Source: Glossina fuscipes (lineage: Eukaryota; Arthropoda; Insecta; Diptera; Glossinidae). From it: a stretch of DNA of 64,000 nt. Below the pieces are notes generated by a model. It had not been told where the DNA came from and did no database searches. It worked only from the letters and a program-made list of their open reading frames with translations. Both the position numbers and the translations under genes were made by a program. Of the stretch, positions 49,840 to 61,700 are shown piece after piece. Each line of letters begins with the position of its first letter. Position 1 is the first letter of the stretch. The DNA is taken from contig NW_023998434.1 in the NCBI RefSeq assembly GCF_014805625.2, positions 1,263,912 to 1,327,911 on the forward strand, read 5' to 3'.

Positions 49840-50430
49840 TTGGTTCAATTTTTCGTAACTGATTGAAATATGACTTTCAGCTTTGTAGACTAACTTTGAG
49901 CCCCATGGGGATCAGGAGGCCACTCAGAAAGTCACGAGTACCTGCGGTTGTATGTGATGGCATTGGTGTACTTGTAGATAGGTACTTGCCAAGATTCTTC
50001 GGGGGGAAGCTTGCATACTTACATACATGTAGAAACCACGATGGAAGCTAGTCTGCCTAATCACCCGTTTGAACGGGTTACGCAGTTAACGAATGCGTAA
50101 GTCCTGACCGCTGGGTACGGCCCTTCGAGAGTTGACGTGGTGGTTATGGTTTGTATCATTCCTAAAGCAAATAATTAGAGGTAATGATCGGCCCCAACAG
50201 TGCGGCCCCCAGGGTGCCTTTGCTGGGCTATACACAATAAATATATCTAGTTTCTCCAGCGTGGCTTAAGCCCCTAGGGATTGTCTAACTCTCTGCAGGG
50301 CGCCGTTTACGCAAAATTATTCCGTGTTTCATCGGGCACCATGGAGTAAAACTTTCATGGTAGTGTACCCACGTTAAACCGTCAGAGAAATCTGTACGTC
50401 AAAGTACTTTCCCCGTAATGCAAATTTTAT
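49840..50430. other. GC-richest block in the window, probable degraded mobile element
   Basis: It contains 'gagccccatggggatcaggaggcc', 'gaccgctgggtacggcccttcgagag', 'cggccccaacagtgcggcccccagggtgcc' and 'gcagggcgccgtttacg'. One short plus frame (49863-50051) starts in coding-like sequence (LTLSPMGIRRPLRKSRVP) but stops soon. Composition suggests a foreign or repetitive insert; no element family is identified. Confidence 0.3.
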
Positions 50431-50787
50431 CTTCGTAAACAGGAAATGAGAAGTAATCTTACAAACTAATTGCAATGATTCTTTTATCAAAACGGCCGCC
50501 CTATCAGGCTCTCAGACTTTCTCGGTTTACGCCTTTCTTGATTTTCCTGATGTTAATGTTTTCCCTAGCCATTGAATATCGATTGCCTTACCCAGACCAG
50601 TCAAATATGTTAGAGTTTCTGCGAATGCTCCACATTGTTCATGCGGTTGCATTGTATAAGATCCGCCCTTCAAGCTTTCAAAGATTCGAAGCATAAGTCA
50701 AAATTCGCATGCATTAGCTATATAATGCAAAGTGTGATATTTGCCACAATAATGACTCGCTTTTCATACAGTACACCATCTATACTA

Positions 50788-50885
50788 CATGGTCTATTAA
50801 GTTTGCGCGGCTGCTTAGGGACTTCAGATAGACCCATTTTTTTTATTGTAACAACCGATTCAAAATCATCTTAATCGAGTTTAGT
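50788..50885 (+). mobile_element. Interspersed repeat family C, copy 4 (partial)
   Basis: 'catggtctattaagtttgcgcggctgc', 'cagatagaccca', 'ttattgtaacaaccgattcaaaatcatc' follow the family C order. The sequence to about 51190 may belong to it but is too diverged to claim. Confidence 0.35.
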
Positions 50886-51577
50886 TTCTTTACCCACTGT
50901 TGATGTTAAAGGTTGCAATTTTCAAAACATCTTGTCGGAATTCAATACGTTGACATGTGTTCCCCCAAGAACGAACCCTGTTGAAAATGAACTGACTTTT
51001 ACTATTTTTCTGAGCGCTTCGCATACAAAGCTTTATTTTGAAAAAATCGAATTATGGCGAATTTGTAATTTTCAAAATTGCTTGATTCAAATCACCGATG
51101 GATCGGATGGATCAATTTATTTTGTACTACTTGTCATATAACAGTTGCTACAAACACTAAGCCTTCATATTGCAAAACGATAATCGAATTTTTAATTATC
51201 AAAATTGTTCCGTAATAATCATTTGGCAAAAGAATTGACTGCATTATATTTACACGGTATAGGTCACCCTCATATAAGGTCGTCTATGAAAGGTATGCCT
51301 TTAAAATAAATGAACGCTTGAATTAGATGAACTAATGTAGGGCATTTAAGTGAAAATCTAGTTCGGCTACAATATCTGTCCTCTTATTTTCTTTTTTTTA
51401 AAAACCGAATTCGCGAGTACGTCTTTGCAGAGAAGGGGAGGATGGCATGCAAGATCCTCGCGGTAATGCATATAAGATAAATATTTATTACAAGCAGCAT
51501 TTAAATTGGCGAATATCGTTTATTACATTACATATCTTGTAGTATAATCTATGATTAATTGTGACCTTTTTTTTCAG

Positions 51578-51766
51578 ATAAATGCTTCTGCCGGATCATT
51601 TGAACATGTAAACCGTTTGTTTGCGTTTCTTGCTCAATTTCCCCGGCTCGTGCAGAAAATTATTACTCCAACTAATCAGTTCGCAGAATCAAATCTATTA
51701 CATAGGAAGTCCCACAAATATTGATCATGCTGCTTCTAATAAATATCCACAATCGCCCAACGTGAG
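51578..51766 (+). other. Exon-shaped segment (candidate exon or decayed exon)
   Basis: A strong acceptor (GTGACC, a T run, then CAG ending at 51577) is followed 189 bases later by a consensus donor (GTGAG|GTAAGC at 51766/51767). Frame 1 opens with the coding-like stretch INASAGSFEHVNRL and runs 48 codons before a TGA. Frame 2 is open from 51611 to the donor and ends in the equally coding-like SPTNIDHAASNKYPQSPNV. A second good acceptor at 51655 (pyrimidine-rich, GTGCAG) would select frame 2 and give a 111-base exon. Protein family not recognised. A chance combination, a decayed exon or a non-coding exon are all possible. Confidence 0.22.
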
Positions 51767-52459
51767 GTAAGCAATTGCAACAAGTTTATTTCTAATATCT
51801 AATATTTGTTACCGCAAAACTGTTATAGAATATTATTATCTGAAATACTAAGAGCGATTCATTTTCTTGACTACCACATAAAGAAGAATCGATTTGGTCA
51901 TATCAATGTAATTATATCATCAACGCTTTGTCCAAAACAATGCACATTGCCTAACACAACACATTACCTATGCTGTGCGCATATTTGCAAGTTTTTGTTA
52001 AACTTTCAATTCTTGCAATTCCCGCATACATACATTTTTGTGTGTCGATTACCGTTGATTTTCATTTCATTTAAAATGAAATTGCATTCTCTTGTTTCAG
52101 CTAAATTCGTGGAGGTTCGCATTTTTCTGTCGCTGTTTGGTTACATCTAATGCTTCTTGTATAGCCTAATGGGTCAGGTTAGCACATATTTCAACGACTG
52201 CCTGATTCCATCAGTTATCATGAATTCTTAGCTATAAGGCTAAGAAAGGCTACGTTCTGCACATAAGGGAAGTAGCTTCTTTTGCAAGCATTTGCGCTAG
52301 GTAATGTGCTAATGTGAAATTTGAAATGTGGTAATTATGCATCAATACGGTTTTTAAATTGTGTAACTTATGCAAGAGGTTGCTATCTATAGCTCAAAAA
52401 ATTATTTAAAAACAATCGCATCTCGTTTTGGACACACGTCTCCTTCATTCGAACGAGAA

Positions 52460-52490
52460 TGCTAGGTTAAGCTAGGTTAAGCTGGGTTGG
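52460..52490. repeat. Short 10-bp tandem repeat (GCTAGGTTAA)
   Basis: Two exact copies of GCTAGGTTAA and a third altered copy (GCTGGGTTGG). Confidence 0.7.
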
Positions 52491-53386
52491 CTAAATGAAC
52501 GACGAGATAAAAACCAGCCATATCCGTTTTCCAGTTAACCATGCGATTCGGTCTTTTTTCTTTAGCCTAAGCTATGGTCATCGATTTACGACGATTCATT
52601 GGCTTTCGTGAAGAGCGCGGGTGCAGCTTTTTAATTTCCCCAAGACATTTCAAATCATTCACGCAAATTTCACGCAAGGCTTTGTTAAGTTAGTTGACAT
52701 GAACTTAAAGGTATACTTTTTAAACTTTTTAGTTGGCAACTATGTTGACAAACTGTCCTTAAATCACATTTTAGAATAGCAGTTTTTTAGTTTTAGTTGA
52801 TCTTCTCCCTTTACATAACGTGATGAAATAATAGGAACGAACTTGATTCTTTCTTATTTTGTTGTGTCAGAATATAGATAAATTTTAATTTATATTTATA
52901 CATTAACAATTTTAAATAACAGGTTCTGTGGTATTTATTCCTGATATTTGAATGATTGACCAGAACTGCAAAATTGCGGCAAGTATGAGAAGTGTATCAT
53001 TATTGCTAAAAATAGAACTAAAAGTATGATTGGCTTACACTCAATCAACAAATATCATTTGTGCTGGCGAGAATGTTTGAAAGAAAGTCTAGAATAAAGT
53101 GAGATTAATATTAGCTAGAGAACGCTAAGTTTAAGCTTTTTAAGGTTCTCTTAATACGCATTGCATCCATAAAAAACATTATTCCTTTATTCCATTTATC
53201 ATCACTGTAATGTTATATCATTACTTGTGAGTCTTGTCCACGAGATTTTGAAACATGATTTCAAATATTAATATCTGTTAAAAGGTTGTAAGTTTTATCA
53301 GAGTCATCACCACGTCTTCTTTCAGTTTGTTTTTTAGTATCTATATACGCATTTCATGTTTTCATAAATTTATAATAACAAGACAT

Positions 53387-53820
53387 AAAAAAATTATATT
53401 CCGTCGTGATCGAATTTTTTATACCCCTATCCCCTATAGCCTAGAAAAACAAGAAAAGTAAACGAACTATATTTCCATGCTCTATAATATAAAGTGGGCG
53501 TAGCTGATTTTTTCTATAGGCATGTGGGCGTTGTAGACGTGTCCTTGGAAAAGTTTAGATTAATTCCAAATTCTTTTGCAAATTTTGAGGCACTTTCGTT
53601 AAGGGGAGACTGTTTATTACAGATACTACGCAGTTGGGTAGACGTGTAGATGTACAGAGGAACACATACGCATGCTTAGGTGCTTTCCGAATTTAAAACT
53701 GGCCAGTTTTTGAAGCTTGCGTCTGCGCGATATTGAAAAAAAAAAAAATAAATTTCGATACACTGTAATATAGGGCAGGAGTGATCGATTTTTTTTCATC
53801 CTGGGCATTCCATACGTTTT
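53387..53820 (+). mobile_element. Interspersed repeat family B, copy 2
   Basis: It shares with copy 1 the head (attatattccgtcgtgatcgaat), 'catgctctataatataaagtgggcgtagctgattttttctat', 'ggcatgtgggcgttgtagacgtgtcctt', 'gaaaagttta', 'gatattgaaaaa', 'tttcgatacactgtaatata' and 'gatcgatt'. The palindrome of the head is decayed. Confidence 0.5.
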
Positions 53821-54895
53821 GATAAAATGAGTACACTTCCCATCTTATGGATATAAAAATATAAAAGGACGACTTTGGGAATTTCAATACTATCGCTCTA
53901 TTGCTTCATGTTATTATTATGAAATAGTCGATAACTTAATTGGCTCAGCGTTTATTTTCGATAATTGCATCAAATTTTTAATCAATAAAGTTTTACATAA
54001 ATAATTTTCTTTTTTAAACTATATATAAATGTATATATGAAAGTAATGTAATGTATACAAATAATATTCCGCAACAATTCCGCAAGTTTTTAAAACGTAT
54101 TTATGTATAAAATGTGCTCAATTGAAAATATCGCCCTACGTTCTTAACGAAAATTGTGGATATTAAACTGCAACTTTCTACTACAATTTCTGAGGCCATG
54201 AGTTATATGCCGTTTTGGTCACTTGAAAGGATCGTCTTTAAAGACTTGTATCGCCTTTTATGAGTGAAATAATGAAGGTTCCATACCATCACACTTACAC
54301 AGAGTAATGTGAAGATATTTTCATATCTCAATTAAACCTGCAACTGTTTGTTTCCCGCTAAAGTTAAGGTGTTTGTGTTAAGTTAAAAATACATTTTTTA
54401 TTTAAAAGTAAAATGTTGCGATTGCACTACGAGACTTCAATGTGTAACTATTGCGCAAAAGTAATTTGTATGTTTTGTTTTTTTTTTTTTTTATTTCATT
54501 TTATTTTTATTTTAGCAGCAAATTTTATAGTTAAGAAGACAACGATAACTTTTTGCTCCATATATTTCAGCTAAACTAACTAACTAACAATTCTATTTGT
54601 TAAATTAAAAAAGTTTTCAAGAATAATCCTCGGAGACTAATTATTGTAAGCCCTGCTTTGCTTTTCAATGACCAATGCTTCTCTCTCTTTATCCAAAATG
54701 TAAGAAAAAAAAAGCGAATTTTTTTTTTTTTCCTTTCTTGCAGCTTCGGACACGAGATATAGGAAATAGTAAGAACAAAAAAAAAAAACTACAAGAATCG
54801 TAAGAAGAAGTAGGAAAAGGAAGGAAAGGAAGATAACTGTAAATGTGACAGTATAGAGTTTAAACGAGGTGTTTTAGTAAGAAATGCCAACACTT

Positions 54896-54956
54896 GCGTA
54901 CATATACATACATACCTACATACATACGTCCATACATACATACATAAATACATGCA
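54896..54956. repeat. (CATA)n interrupted repeat
   Basis: CATACATAC units with substitutions. It explains the Tyr/Cys/Val-rich part of the minus-strand open frame at 54789-55202, which is therefore not treated as a gene. Confidence 0.8.
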
Positions 54957-55285
54957 AACAGAACAGATAACCACTAAACCTAAACACTTGATCTGGGAAT
55001 GACTTTCTTTTTTGTTTTCAATTCTCGCTTCAAAAACTATAAAATATAGGAAGAAAAAAGAAATCACACACACATGAACACTTTGGAATGAAAAACTTGT
55101 AGTAAAAGTCTCTCTACTACTAAATGTGGTTTTTCGTAAACGAGTTTGCCTGCGTATATGCTCATGCACACATACACTGCACTGCGCTGCACTGCATGAC
55201 ACCAGTTAACACAAGATGATGCCAGTATTTGTAGTTGTTACTGCTATTGCTTTACACTATTACACTGTTTTGTTGTTCTTGTCCT

Positions 55286-55300
55286 TGTTGTTGCTGTTGT

Positions 55301-55331
<31 letters not shown>
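55286..55331. repeat. Opa/M-type trinucleotide repeat
   Basis: (TTGCTG)n/(TTG)n on the plus strand. On the minus strand it is CAACAG/CAACAA and reads as about 15 glutamines in one frame, followed by GQEQQN and then a stop. No convincing splice acceptor precedes it, so it is listed as a repeat and not an exon. Confidence 0.75.
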
Positions 55332-56419
55332 ACTGCCTCTGACAAATGTTATCGATTTTTAACGTTTTGAGTAGAAGCACTTCCCTCCCAATGCATCATG
55401 TATGACTATAAGCAAGTACATGTGCACGTATGTGCGAAAAATAGGAAGAGAGGAAATAAAAATTTTATTATACCCTTACTTCATACTCCACACAAAAGCC
55501 ATTATATTAACTTTATCGTTCCGTTCGTAGCAATCTAAGGCATACATTAGAGACTTTAAAAATGGCATAGGGAGGTCGGTGCCTCAACTAAGAAATTTAT
55601 GCCTGATTTTACTCTAAACTTAGTCAGAGTCTAAGTCAATTTAGCGAATTTCGGACATTTAGTTGGTGCGGTTGAAATTAATATCAGAAAGTGACATTGT
55701 TTCGATGATTTAAATGCGTGTTATGTGTGTGAAAGAGAATACAGATGATATGAAAGTACTTTCCCAGCATTTAAAAGTTTTCAAGGTTTTTTTTTTTAGA
55801 ACACTAGCATACATTAATCTTAAGATAGATATACAAAATTTTGTAGCGAAAGTCGTTTCTTTAATTTTTTACTTTTAACAAATTTTTCTTTAGCTGACTC
55901 GTTTGAAATCGCGTCTGGTATCTTAAGGTTTTATAGTTACGACTGGAAAAAGAAGATGAGCTTAGTTTAGATTAGCAATATAAAATGATTATCGGAAACA
56001 CTTCTTGCTATATATCTGAAATGAGCACAAGTTAGATCACACACGGATCCGTATCTATTTGTGAAAGAGCAAAACAATGATCTCTCCACAAATGAGTTTT
56101 CAGTACCTTCTTGTATATTAAAAGATGAAGAATCATGTTTGCATGTATACATATACATAAACAAGAATATGAGTTATTTATAACGTTCGTACATCTATTT
56201 GTAGAGAAAAGTAAATGCGTAATAATTTTGACAGTCCCCTTCCAATGTCGGGATATATTCTGGTATTCATTAAAATATCTTTACAATTAATAGACAATTA
56301 CATGTGTCATCTTTGTTCACCTGCCTTCGCCGACCATATACTTGCTGTATTATGCTGTAGATAAGACCCAAAAGTATGAAACGGAACATATGCTGAGTGT
56401 ATTAATGGTCAGTGAGTGG

Positions 56420-56710
56420 TCAAACTGAAGAATTCTTTCGGCCAACTGTTTGTCTGCCGGTGGAGCTTTTACTATTGCTTTTTGACGGTCTCACATCAGC
56501 TTTAAAATCGTGCCCGATTTGTCTACCCATTTTTAACTCCTCCCTATCCTTCTTGTAGAAACCTTGCCTAGTTCGACTTGGCTGTTCGAAATCTAATGAA
56601 TTTAAACCATTTACGCACGCATTAGTGAAATTCAACAAATTTTTAAATAATCTGAACCTAGAGCAGAATTTGCTCGATATTTAGCGCATTTTTTAGACAT
56701 ATCTTTTCCC
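56420..56710 (-). other. Coding-like fragment broken by a frame change
   Basis: On the minus strand an ATG frame at its right end (MSKKCAKYRANSALGSDYLK) stops after 22 codons. A frame offset by one base or two carries on with SLDFEQPSRTRQGFYKKDRE and a basic Ser/Lys/Arg-rich tail to 56420. It lies in the putative first intron of the 57.6 kb gene, on the same strand, but shows no clear acceptor. Not recognised. Confidence 0.18.
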
Positions 56711-57618
56711 AAATTGTCTAAAGGCCCATTATGAAGTGGTTCGCTGTAAACGACTCCAGCCGGGGGACGCGTACTGTTAGCAAAATATTCGAACGATTTT
56801 TAACATAACAGGTGTATGAGATTCTTTGTAAAGTAAGCATTGTTTGTTCATTTATTTTACTTTTCTTGTGTTTCTTCTAACTTTCGCTTAAATAGCTTAA
56901 CCCGGGTAAAGTGCAGTCAGTCTAATGTATCTATATAATTGTGTGTTTATGAGTATTTGCCATATATAGGCATGTGTGAGTATCCATGTTGATACTGTGG
57001 TGTGGTATATGTAGATAAATATGAACGGAGACAGACGTCTTGTCAATGAAGTGTCAGACAAAAAGTATTCGTGTATAAGAGAGTGTATTTCAACCAAATC
57101 TCTACTTTATGGGTATGTACTACTGTTCCTGAACATTGACGTGCACATAACTAAGCAACTAAGGTTTGACTCACGCATTTCTAATGTAAATAGGAAATAA
57201 ATCCGATTTGTCTGCTGTGGGTGGTTGAGCAATGTAATTCGTGTCAGAAACCATTAGCCAAAGAGTTTTACTTGAATTCATACAAAGAAGAAGAACAGCA
57301 AAATTTCCTTTACTTCTCCAATGCTCTCTTTCCCTGTCTCTCTCTACCTGTCTCTCGCTTCGGTATATTCATTGGAAATAATCATCTTAGTAATTGTTAA
57401 TCTGTACACTAATAACAACAATAACATTAAAATGAATTTGCGAATAAACTAATCCCTAATGAAGCCTTTGTAAAGTGCTCTCTCAAACAACTAAGAAATT
57501 AAAATGTAATTCATTTTAATTTTAATTATTTATTTTCATTAGACTTTTTAAAGAAGATCGGGAAGAGAATAAAAAATACAAAGAAATAAAAAAAAAAGAA
57601 AACAAAGGAAAAGAGAAA

Positions 57619-57626
57619 ACTTACCT
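57619..57626 (-). other. 5' splice site (donor) after the signal-peptide exon
   Basis: On the minus strand the sequence reads GAG|GTAAGT, matching the fly donor consensus at every intron position. It marks the end of the first coding exon and explains why the coding composition stops abruptly. Confidence 0.75.
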
Positions 57627-57756
57627 CATCGATAAATTCAAAATCACCGCCATTTTCGCCAATATACTTTTTAGGTTTCTTGGCCTCAACACTAAGAGAC
57701 GATGACATCAGCAGCATTAGACCAATACTGACCATCAAACACATCAGACACTTCAT
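57625..57756 (-). CDS. First coding exon of an unidentified secreted or membrane protein (partial)
   Basis: Seen: the ATG at 57756-57754 opens 44 codons that end exactly at a consensus donor (GATGAG|GTAAGT, junction 57625/57624), giving a phase-0 intron. Residues 1-25 form a typical signal peptide: short n-region MKCLMC, hydrophobic core around LMVSIGLMLLM, polar SSSLS, and a VEA cleavage site. The mature start is basic (KKPKKY) and is followed by an acidic stretch (GENGGDFEFIDE). Beyond the donor the frame turns into poly-Phe-like low complexity, as expected for intron. The base before ATG is T in an otherwise acceptable CAAT context. The remaining exons must lie at lower coordinates on the minus strand; none is recognisable here, so the first intron may be tens of kilobases long. 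The family is not recognised. The signal peptide and splice donor together make chance unlikely. Whether the mature protein is secreted or membrane-anchored cannot be told from this exon. Confidence 0.75.
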
Positions 57757-57836
57757 ATTGTATGGATTTTGGATTTTGTGTGTTTTCGTTTTGTTTGTTA
57801 TTATTTTCTCCTCTTCCCACTTTCTTATAATATACG
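57757..57836 (-). other. Probable 5' UTR of the signal-peptide gene, with a possible upstream acceptor
   Basis: On the minus strand this 80-base stretch just before the ATG is purine-rich (AAGAAAGTGGGAAGAGGAG), as many fly 5' UTRs are, and it has no ATG in any frame before the start codon. At 57837-57838 there is an AG preceded by a T-rich run (TTTGTTTTTGCTTTTGAC), so a 5' UTR intron could end there. The UTR assignment follows from the exon; the acceptor is inference. Confidence 0.3.
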
Positions 57837-57863
57837 CTAATTAGTCAAAAGCAAAAACAAACA

Positions 57864-57919
57864 CATATATATATAAATATATAAATATATAATATAATAT
57901 ATATAATATATATAATATA

Positions 57920-57958
<39 letters not shown>
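57864..57958. repeat. Long compound AT repeat upstream of the signal-peptide exon
   Basis: About 95 bases of TA and ATAATAT units, roughly 110 bases upstream of the ATG at 57756. It lies within the 5' UTR intron or proximal upstream region of that gene. Confidence 0.9.
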
Positions 57959-57960
<2 letters not shown>

Positions 57961-58531
57961 ATGTGTTAACTACAAGTAAAAAAAAAATCTTAATATTTTT
58001 CTATTTATTTGATTTTTAGTTTTTCTTATTACAATAATTTGTATAATATCCTTCACCTCAAAAAAGAAAATAAGAGAATGCAAATTATTATGAGGAGGGA
58101 CAACGCATAAACGAACGCACGCATACACGCACTCAAAGTAAAGGAATTCTTTTAACTTCCCAAAAGGAATTTAATTACTATTGTCTACAAGCAGCGACAC
58201 TGACACTCACACACTTTTCCTTTTTTCCTTACAAGCAAGCATACACGCACTCACTCACTTATACTCGCTCTGTCAACCACTAAGTCGTCGTCATGTACAA
58301 TATATATGATATATATGTTTGTACAAATACAGAAGCATGTAACCAACAGTACGCATGTACAAATACTGTTTTCTTTTTTTCTCTGTTTTTCTGTTCGCTC
58401 TCTGTTTTTTTCTTCTTTTCTTTGATTTAATTTTTAATCTTTAATTTTCTACCACCGCTAAAACTTATGGGCTTTTTGGGGGAAATATCTATATTTCTAA
58501 ATAGATTTAATTTCTTTTTTTGTTTTATATC

Positions 58532-58554
58532 TATATATATATATATATATATAT
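58532..58554. repeat. (TA)n microsatellite
   Basis: About 11 TA units. Confidence 0.85.
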
Positions 58555-58689
58555 TGTCAGTTTTGTGTTTATTTTGCAGTTCTTTTTGCTTTATTTTACT
58601 TCACAATTTTATCTGATTTTTCTTAATCTATTTAATATTCTCTTTGGTTTTTTATTATCTAAATATTAAATAGCGTTACACGGTCCGAG

Positions 58690-58745
58690 AAGTTTTTCGT
58701 TACCTTTTCAACGCGACCACGTCCAAATGACTACTGAATAGTTAT
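58690..58745 (-). promoter_or_regulatory. Possible initiator region / non-coding first exon for the minus-strand gene
   Basis: On the minus strand a locally GC-richer stretch contains two initiator-like motifs, TCAGTA (58737-58732) and TCATTT (58730-58725). They are followed by GGACGTGGTCGCG and then by AAAAG|GTAACG, which could act as a donor. No TATA box lies at the expected distance, and no downstream promoter element is correctly spaced. The assignment rests mainly on position, about 1 kb upstream of the signal-peptide ATG. Confidence 0.15.
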
Positions 58746-58759
58746 TCTGCAGAAATTTT

Positions 58760-61700
58760 CATTTGCTCTATCTGTAACGGTATGTTTTTGCTTACTATTT
58801 TAAAATGAGTTTACAGACTTTTATACAGGAATTCTGTCTCTTCTCGACATAGTAAAAAAATTTTCGAAATATTAGTCGAAATTTACACAGAGTTGCACGT
58901 ATATGTTCAAATTTTTTTTAGCTTTTTCTTTCTTTTTTTCTTACCCGCCAGAAAATATATTAGGTTTATGAATTATTTGTAAAGCCCAGAAGTAGGCATC
59001 AGAAATTGAATTTTAATGTATACATATTTTATTCCAAAAATCTTTCCATTTCACTAGGTCCGATTCACACTATCTGTTCAATAACAGTAGAAGTTTGATT
59101 ACAAAACTTCGTACGCGTACGTTATTATCCTTATAAGCAACTTACGATCATGGAAGTTTGAAACAGAAATATAGGAAATTTTGACGAGTGGTAAATGCCA
59201 CTTTAGTTGATTCTGAATTTTACTTTTTCTATCATTTCTTTAGATTTCGGCAAAAACCCTATCAAGTCTATCCGTAGGGTGGCTCTTTACATATCTTTAA
59301 AAAAGAAAAATTTATCTCGTGCAGTCAACTTTAAAAAAAAAATCTTTCCTTTTTGATCATTACGGCGACGTGACTTTCGATAGAGATAATGCAATGAAAT
59401 CAAAAGAATGTTTTCCTATCTAAGTTTCATAAAAAGAATTTGTAAAAGTTTTTCATAATTAATTAATAGTTTAGCACAAAAATCAATATTTAAAAAAAAT
59501 TTTACAAAAATTTGATGTAAAAGATTAGCTTATTACGAAGAGATTAGATGAGCCTTTAAAATCATAAAAATAATAGATTATAATAAAATAGCCGAAAATA
59601 GTAGATACTTTGCAGTTCTATATAGTTGAGGAAGCGAACTACCTGACCACAAAAATTGCAACTTTTACATTCACAAATTTTCCGTTAGTTTTAAAGGTAA
59701 AATATCAAAATATAAAAAGTCGTATAAGGACATTTGTTGGAGCCCATGTATTATATACAACTGAAGCAGAGCTCAACATTATATATGGATTTTTAAAGCT
59801 TCACTCTTGACATTTATTAAAGGGTCAAGGAGGTTGAAGGAACCAGCTCCAAGCCGTCGAATACTTGTTCAAACGATTTACAAGCTTTAGACGTTTGGCA
59901 GTTTACATGAGCCTGAAAAAAGCTCGTTGTTCCTTTTCAGAAATTAAAAATAATAATAAATATTATGAATTTCCTACCCGCATAACGAATCCAGTATTCA
60001 TTCTGGCAAACCGCCAAAAGTTAACTAACTATTTTTAAACGCAAAAGAGAAAGTCTGCTTAAGCTTGAAAGAACTCGCACTTGGCACAAAAGCTTTTACG
60101 TTTGAAGAAGAGTGCTTTACTGAAATACAATATATGTTTCGAGCAATGTTTTTTGGTAAATGCAAATGAAGAAACAATTGTTGTACCTTATGTTTGTTTT
60201 ACTATGTCCAATGATTTTAACGCTAAGTCCTAGTACTTTTAACTGATAGAGATTCTAAGTAGCGAAGATTGTCACTTTGAAGCCATAAAAAGTGCAGGAC
60301 TGGGATATGCTAAACAAGGAAATAGTTCCTGCTTTCTTCAAGTCGTAGTCACCAATGGCAATTACAATAACTGCATTTTCCATTAGCATTCAGATCTTCT
60401 AAACGCCCATCAAACCGTTAACTTTTTGTCCCAATAGTTAGCTATGAGGTTATGCAAATTTTTTTCCGATATCTAGTCAGATATTGTTTCACTGAAGTTT
60501 GTAATGATCGAATTTCCGTAACCTTACACCACTCCCCTAATATAATTCTTAATTCGTTTTCGTGATGAGAAACTAAAACCTATATATTGGCATATTAGGC
60601 ATATTATCCATGCGATTCACCATAGGGTGCAAGGTATAAAAAATAGTTTTATATGGTCCAAAAATGGCACAGTTAATATTTATATCAAATGATCTAGTTT
60701 TCATGTCGTCACTTTTAAATATGTAAAACATTACTTCATTCAAATATTTCAACATTAACTTAATATATCGAAATGTTAATAGTCAGCGGTTTTTGTGGAG
60801 AAATTTCTAAAGTTGCACATTTTTCATATAGCAAGTCTTTTAATATATGTCACCACCACCCATCTTGAATAGGTTTTGCCTGTGAAGCCAGCCAGTGCAT
60901 CAGATTTTGTCAAAACAGCGCAACAATTGCAATCAGTAGGTAAAATGCAAAAATGCAATGGGCAGAGAGACAAACAGACGTCCTGCAAAGCCCCGATCAA
61001 TTAAAAGTATGAATCTGAATTGATGGATATAATGAAAATTGACTCCATATTATTCGCAAAAACTTAACACACCCTACGCCTTAACTGAGTATAGGGTATA
61101 AAAAGCGAATCATTATCGCGGAAATTATCGTAATTTACAGTATATGCGCATCGCAATCCACGTTATATTTGTGAGAATTCATTCTCAGCAAAACGTAGCT
61201 CGTAAATCTGTCTCTTAGCTTAGCTCTTATACTCTTTATTCCAGTCAATTAATATTTAAAACGAATATGAATCATTTAAAAATAACTAGAGAATATAAAA
61301 ATATCATTGAAATCGCTTTAAAGTCATAAATCGATATTTTTCCTTATTTGGAATAAAATCGATATCTTATAAAAATAGTAAATTTGTAAAAAAAAAAAAA
61401 ATGTTCCGCCAATCTTTGTAAAAAGCTTTCTAAAAGCGCGTTTTGCTCCCAAAGAATTTAAATTCTTTATAATATATTTATAATTTTGAAAAAAAAATAA
61501 ATTTAAATATTTCAATAGTAAAGAGATACATATATACCACAAGTATGTAATTGTTGTTTGCGATTGTTGCTGATGTGTTCAGTTTGAGTCATTTGTAAAT
61601 GTCGCCAAAAACACATCAATGCGGAATCCAGGCTATTTACCCTCTTTGGGTCATGAACTATTGGCAACGTAGTGTCGACTTTAAGCGGCAATCATAGCAA

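Larger units (their letters stand above)
53830..57618. other. Putative start of the first intron of the minus-strand gene
   Basis: Immediately downstream (minus-strand sense) of the signal-peptide exon. It holds CATA and opa repeats and the broken frame at 56420-56710, with no convincing second exon. Confidence 0.45.

Noticed and set aside
51806..52150. 114-codon plus-strand frame starting MLPQNCYRILL
   Set aside because: Composition is that of random AT-rich translation (F, I, L, Y, H rich), and no splice or promoter context was found.
54789..55202. Longest open frame in the window (137 codons, minus strand)
   Set aside because: Much of it is the translation of an interrupted (CATA)n repeat and T-rich stretches; no protein-like conservation signal.
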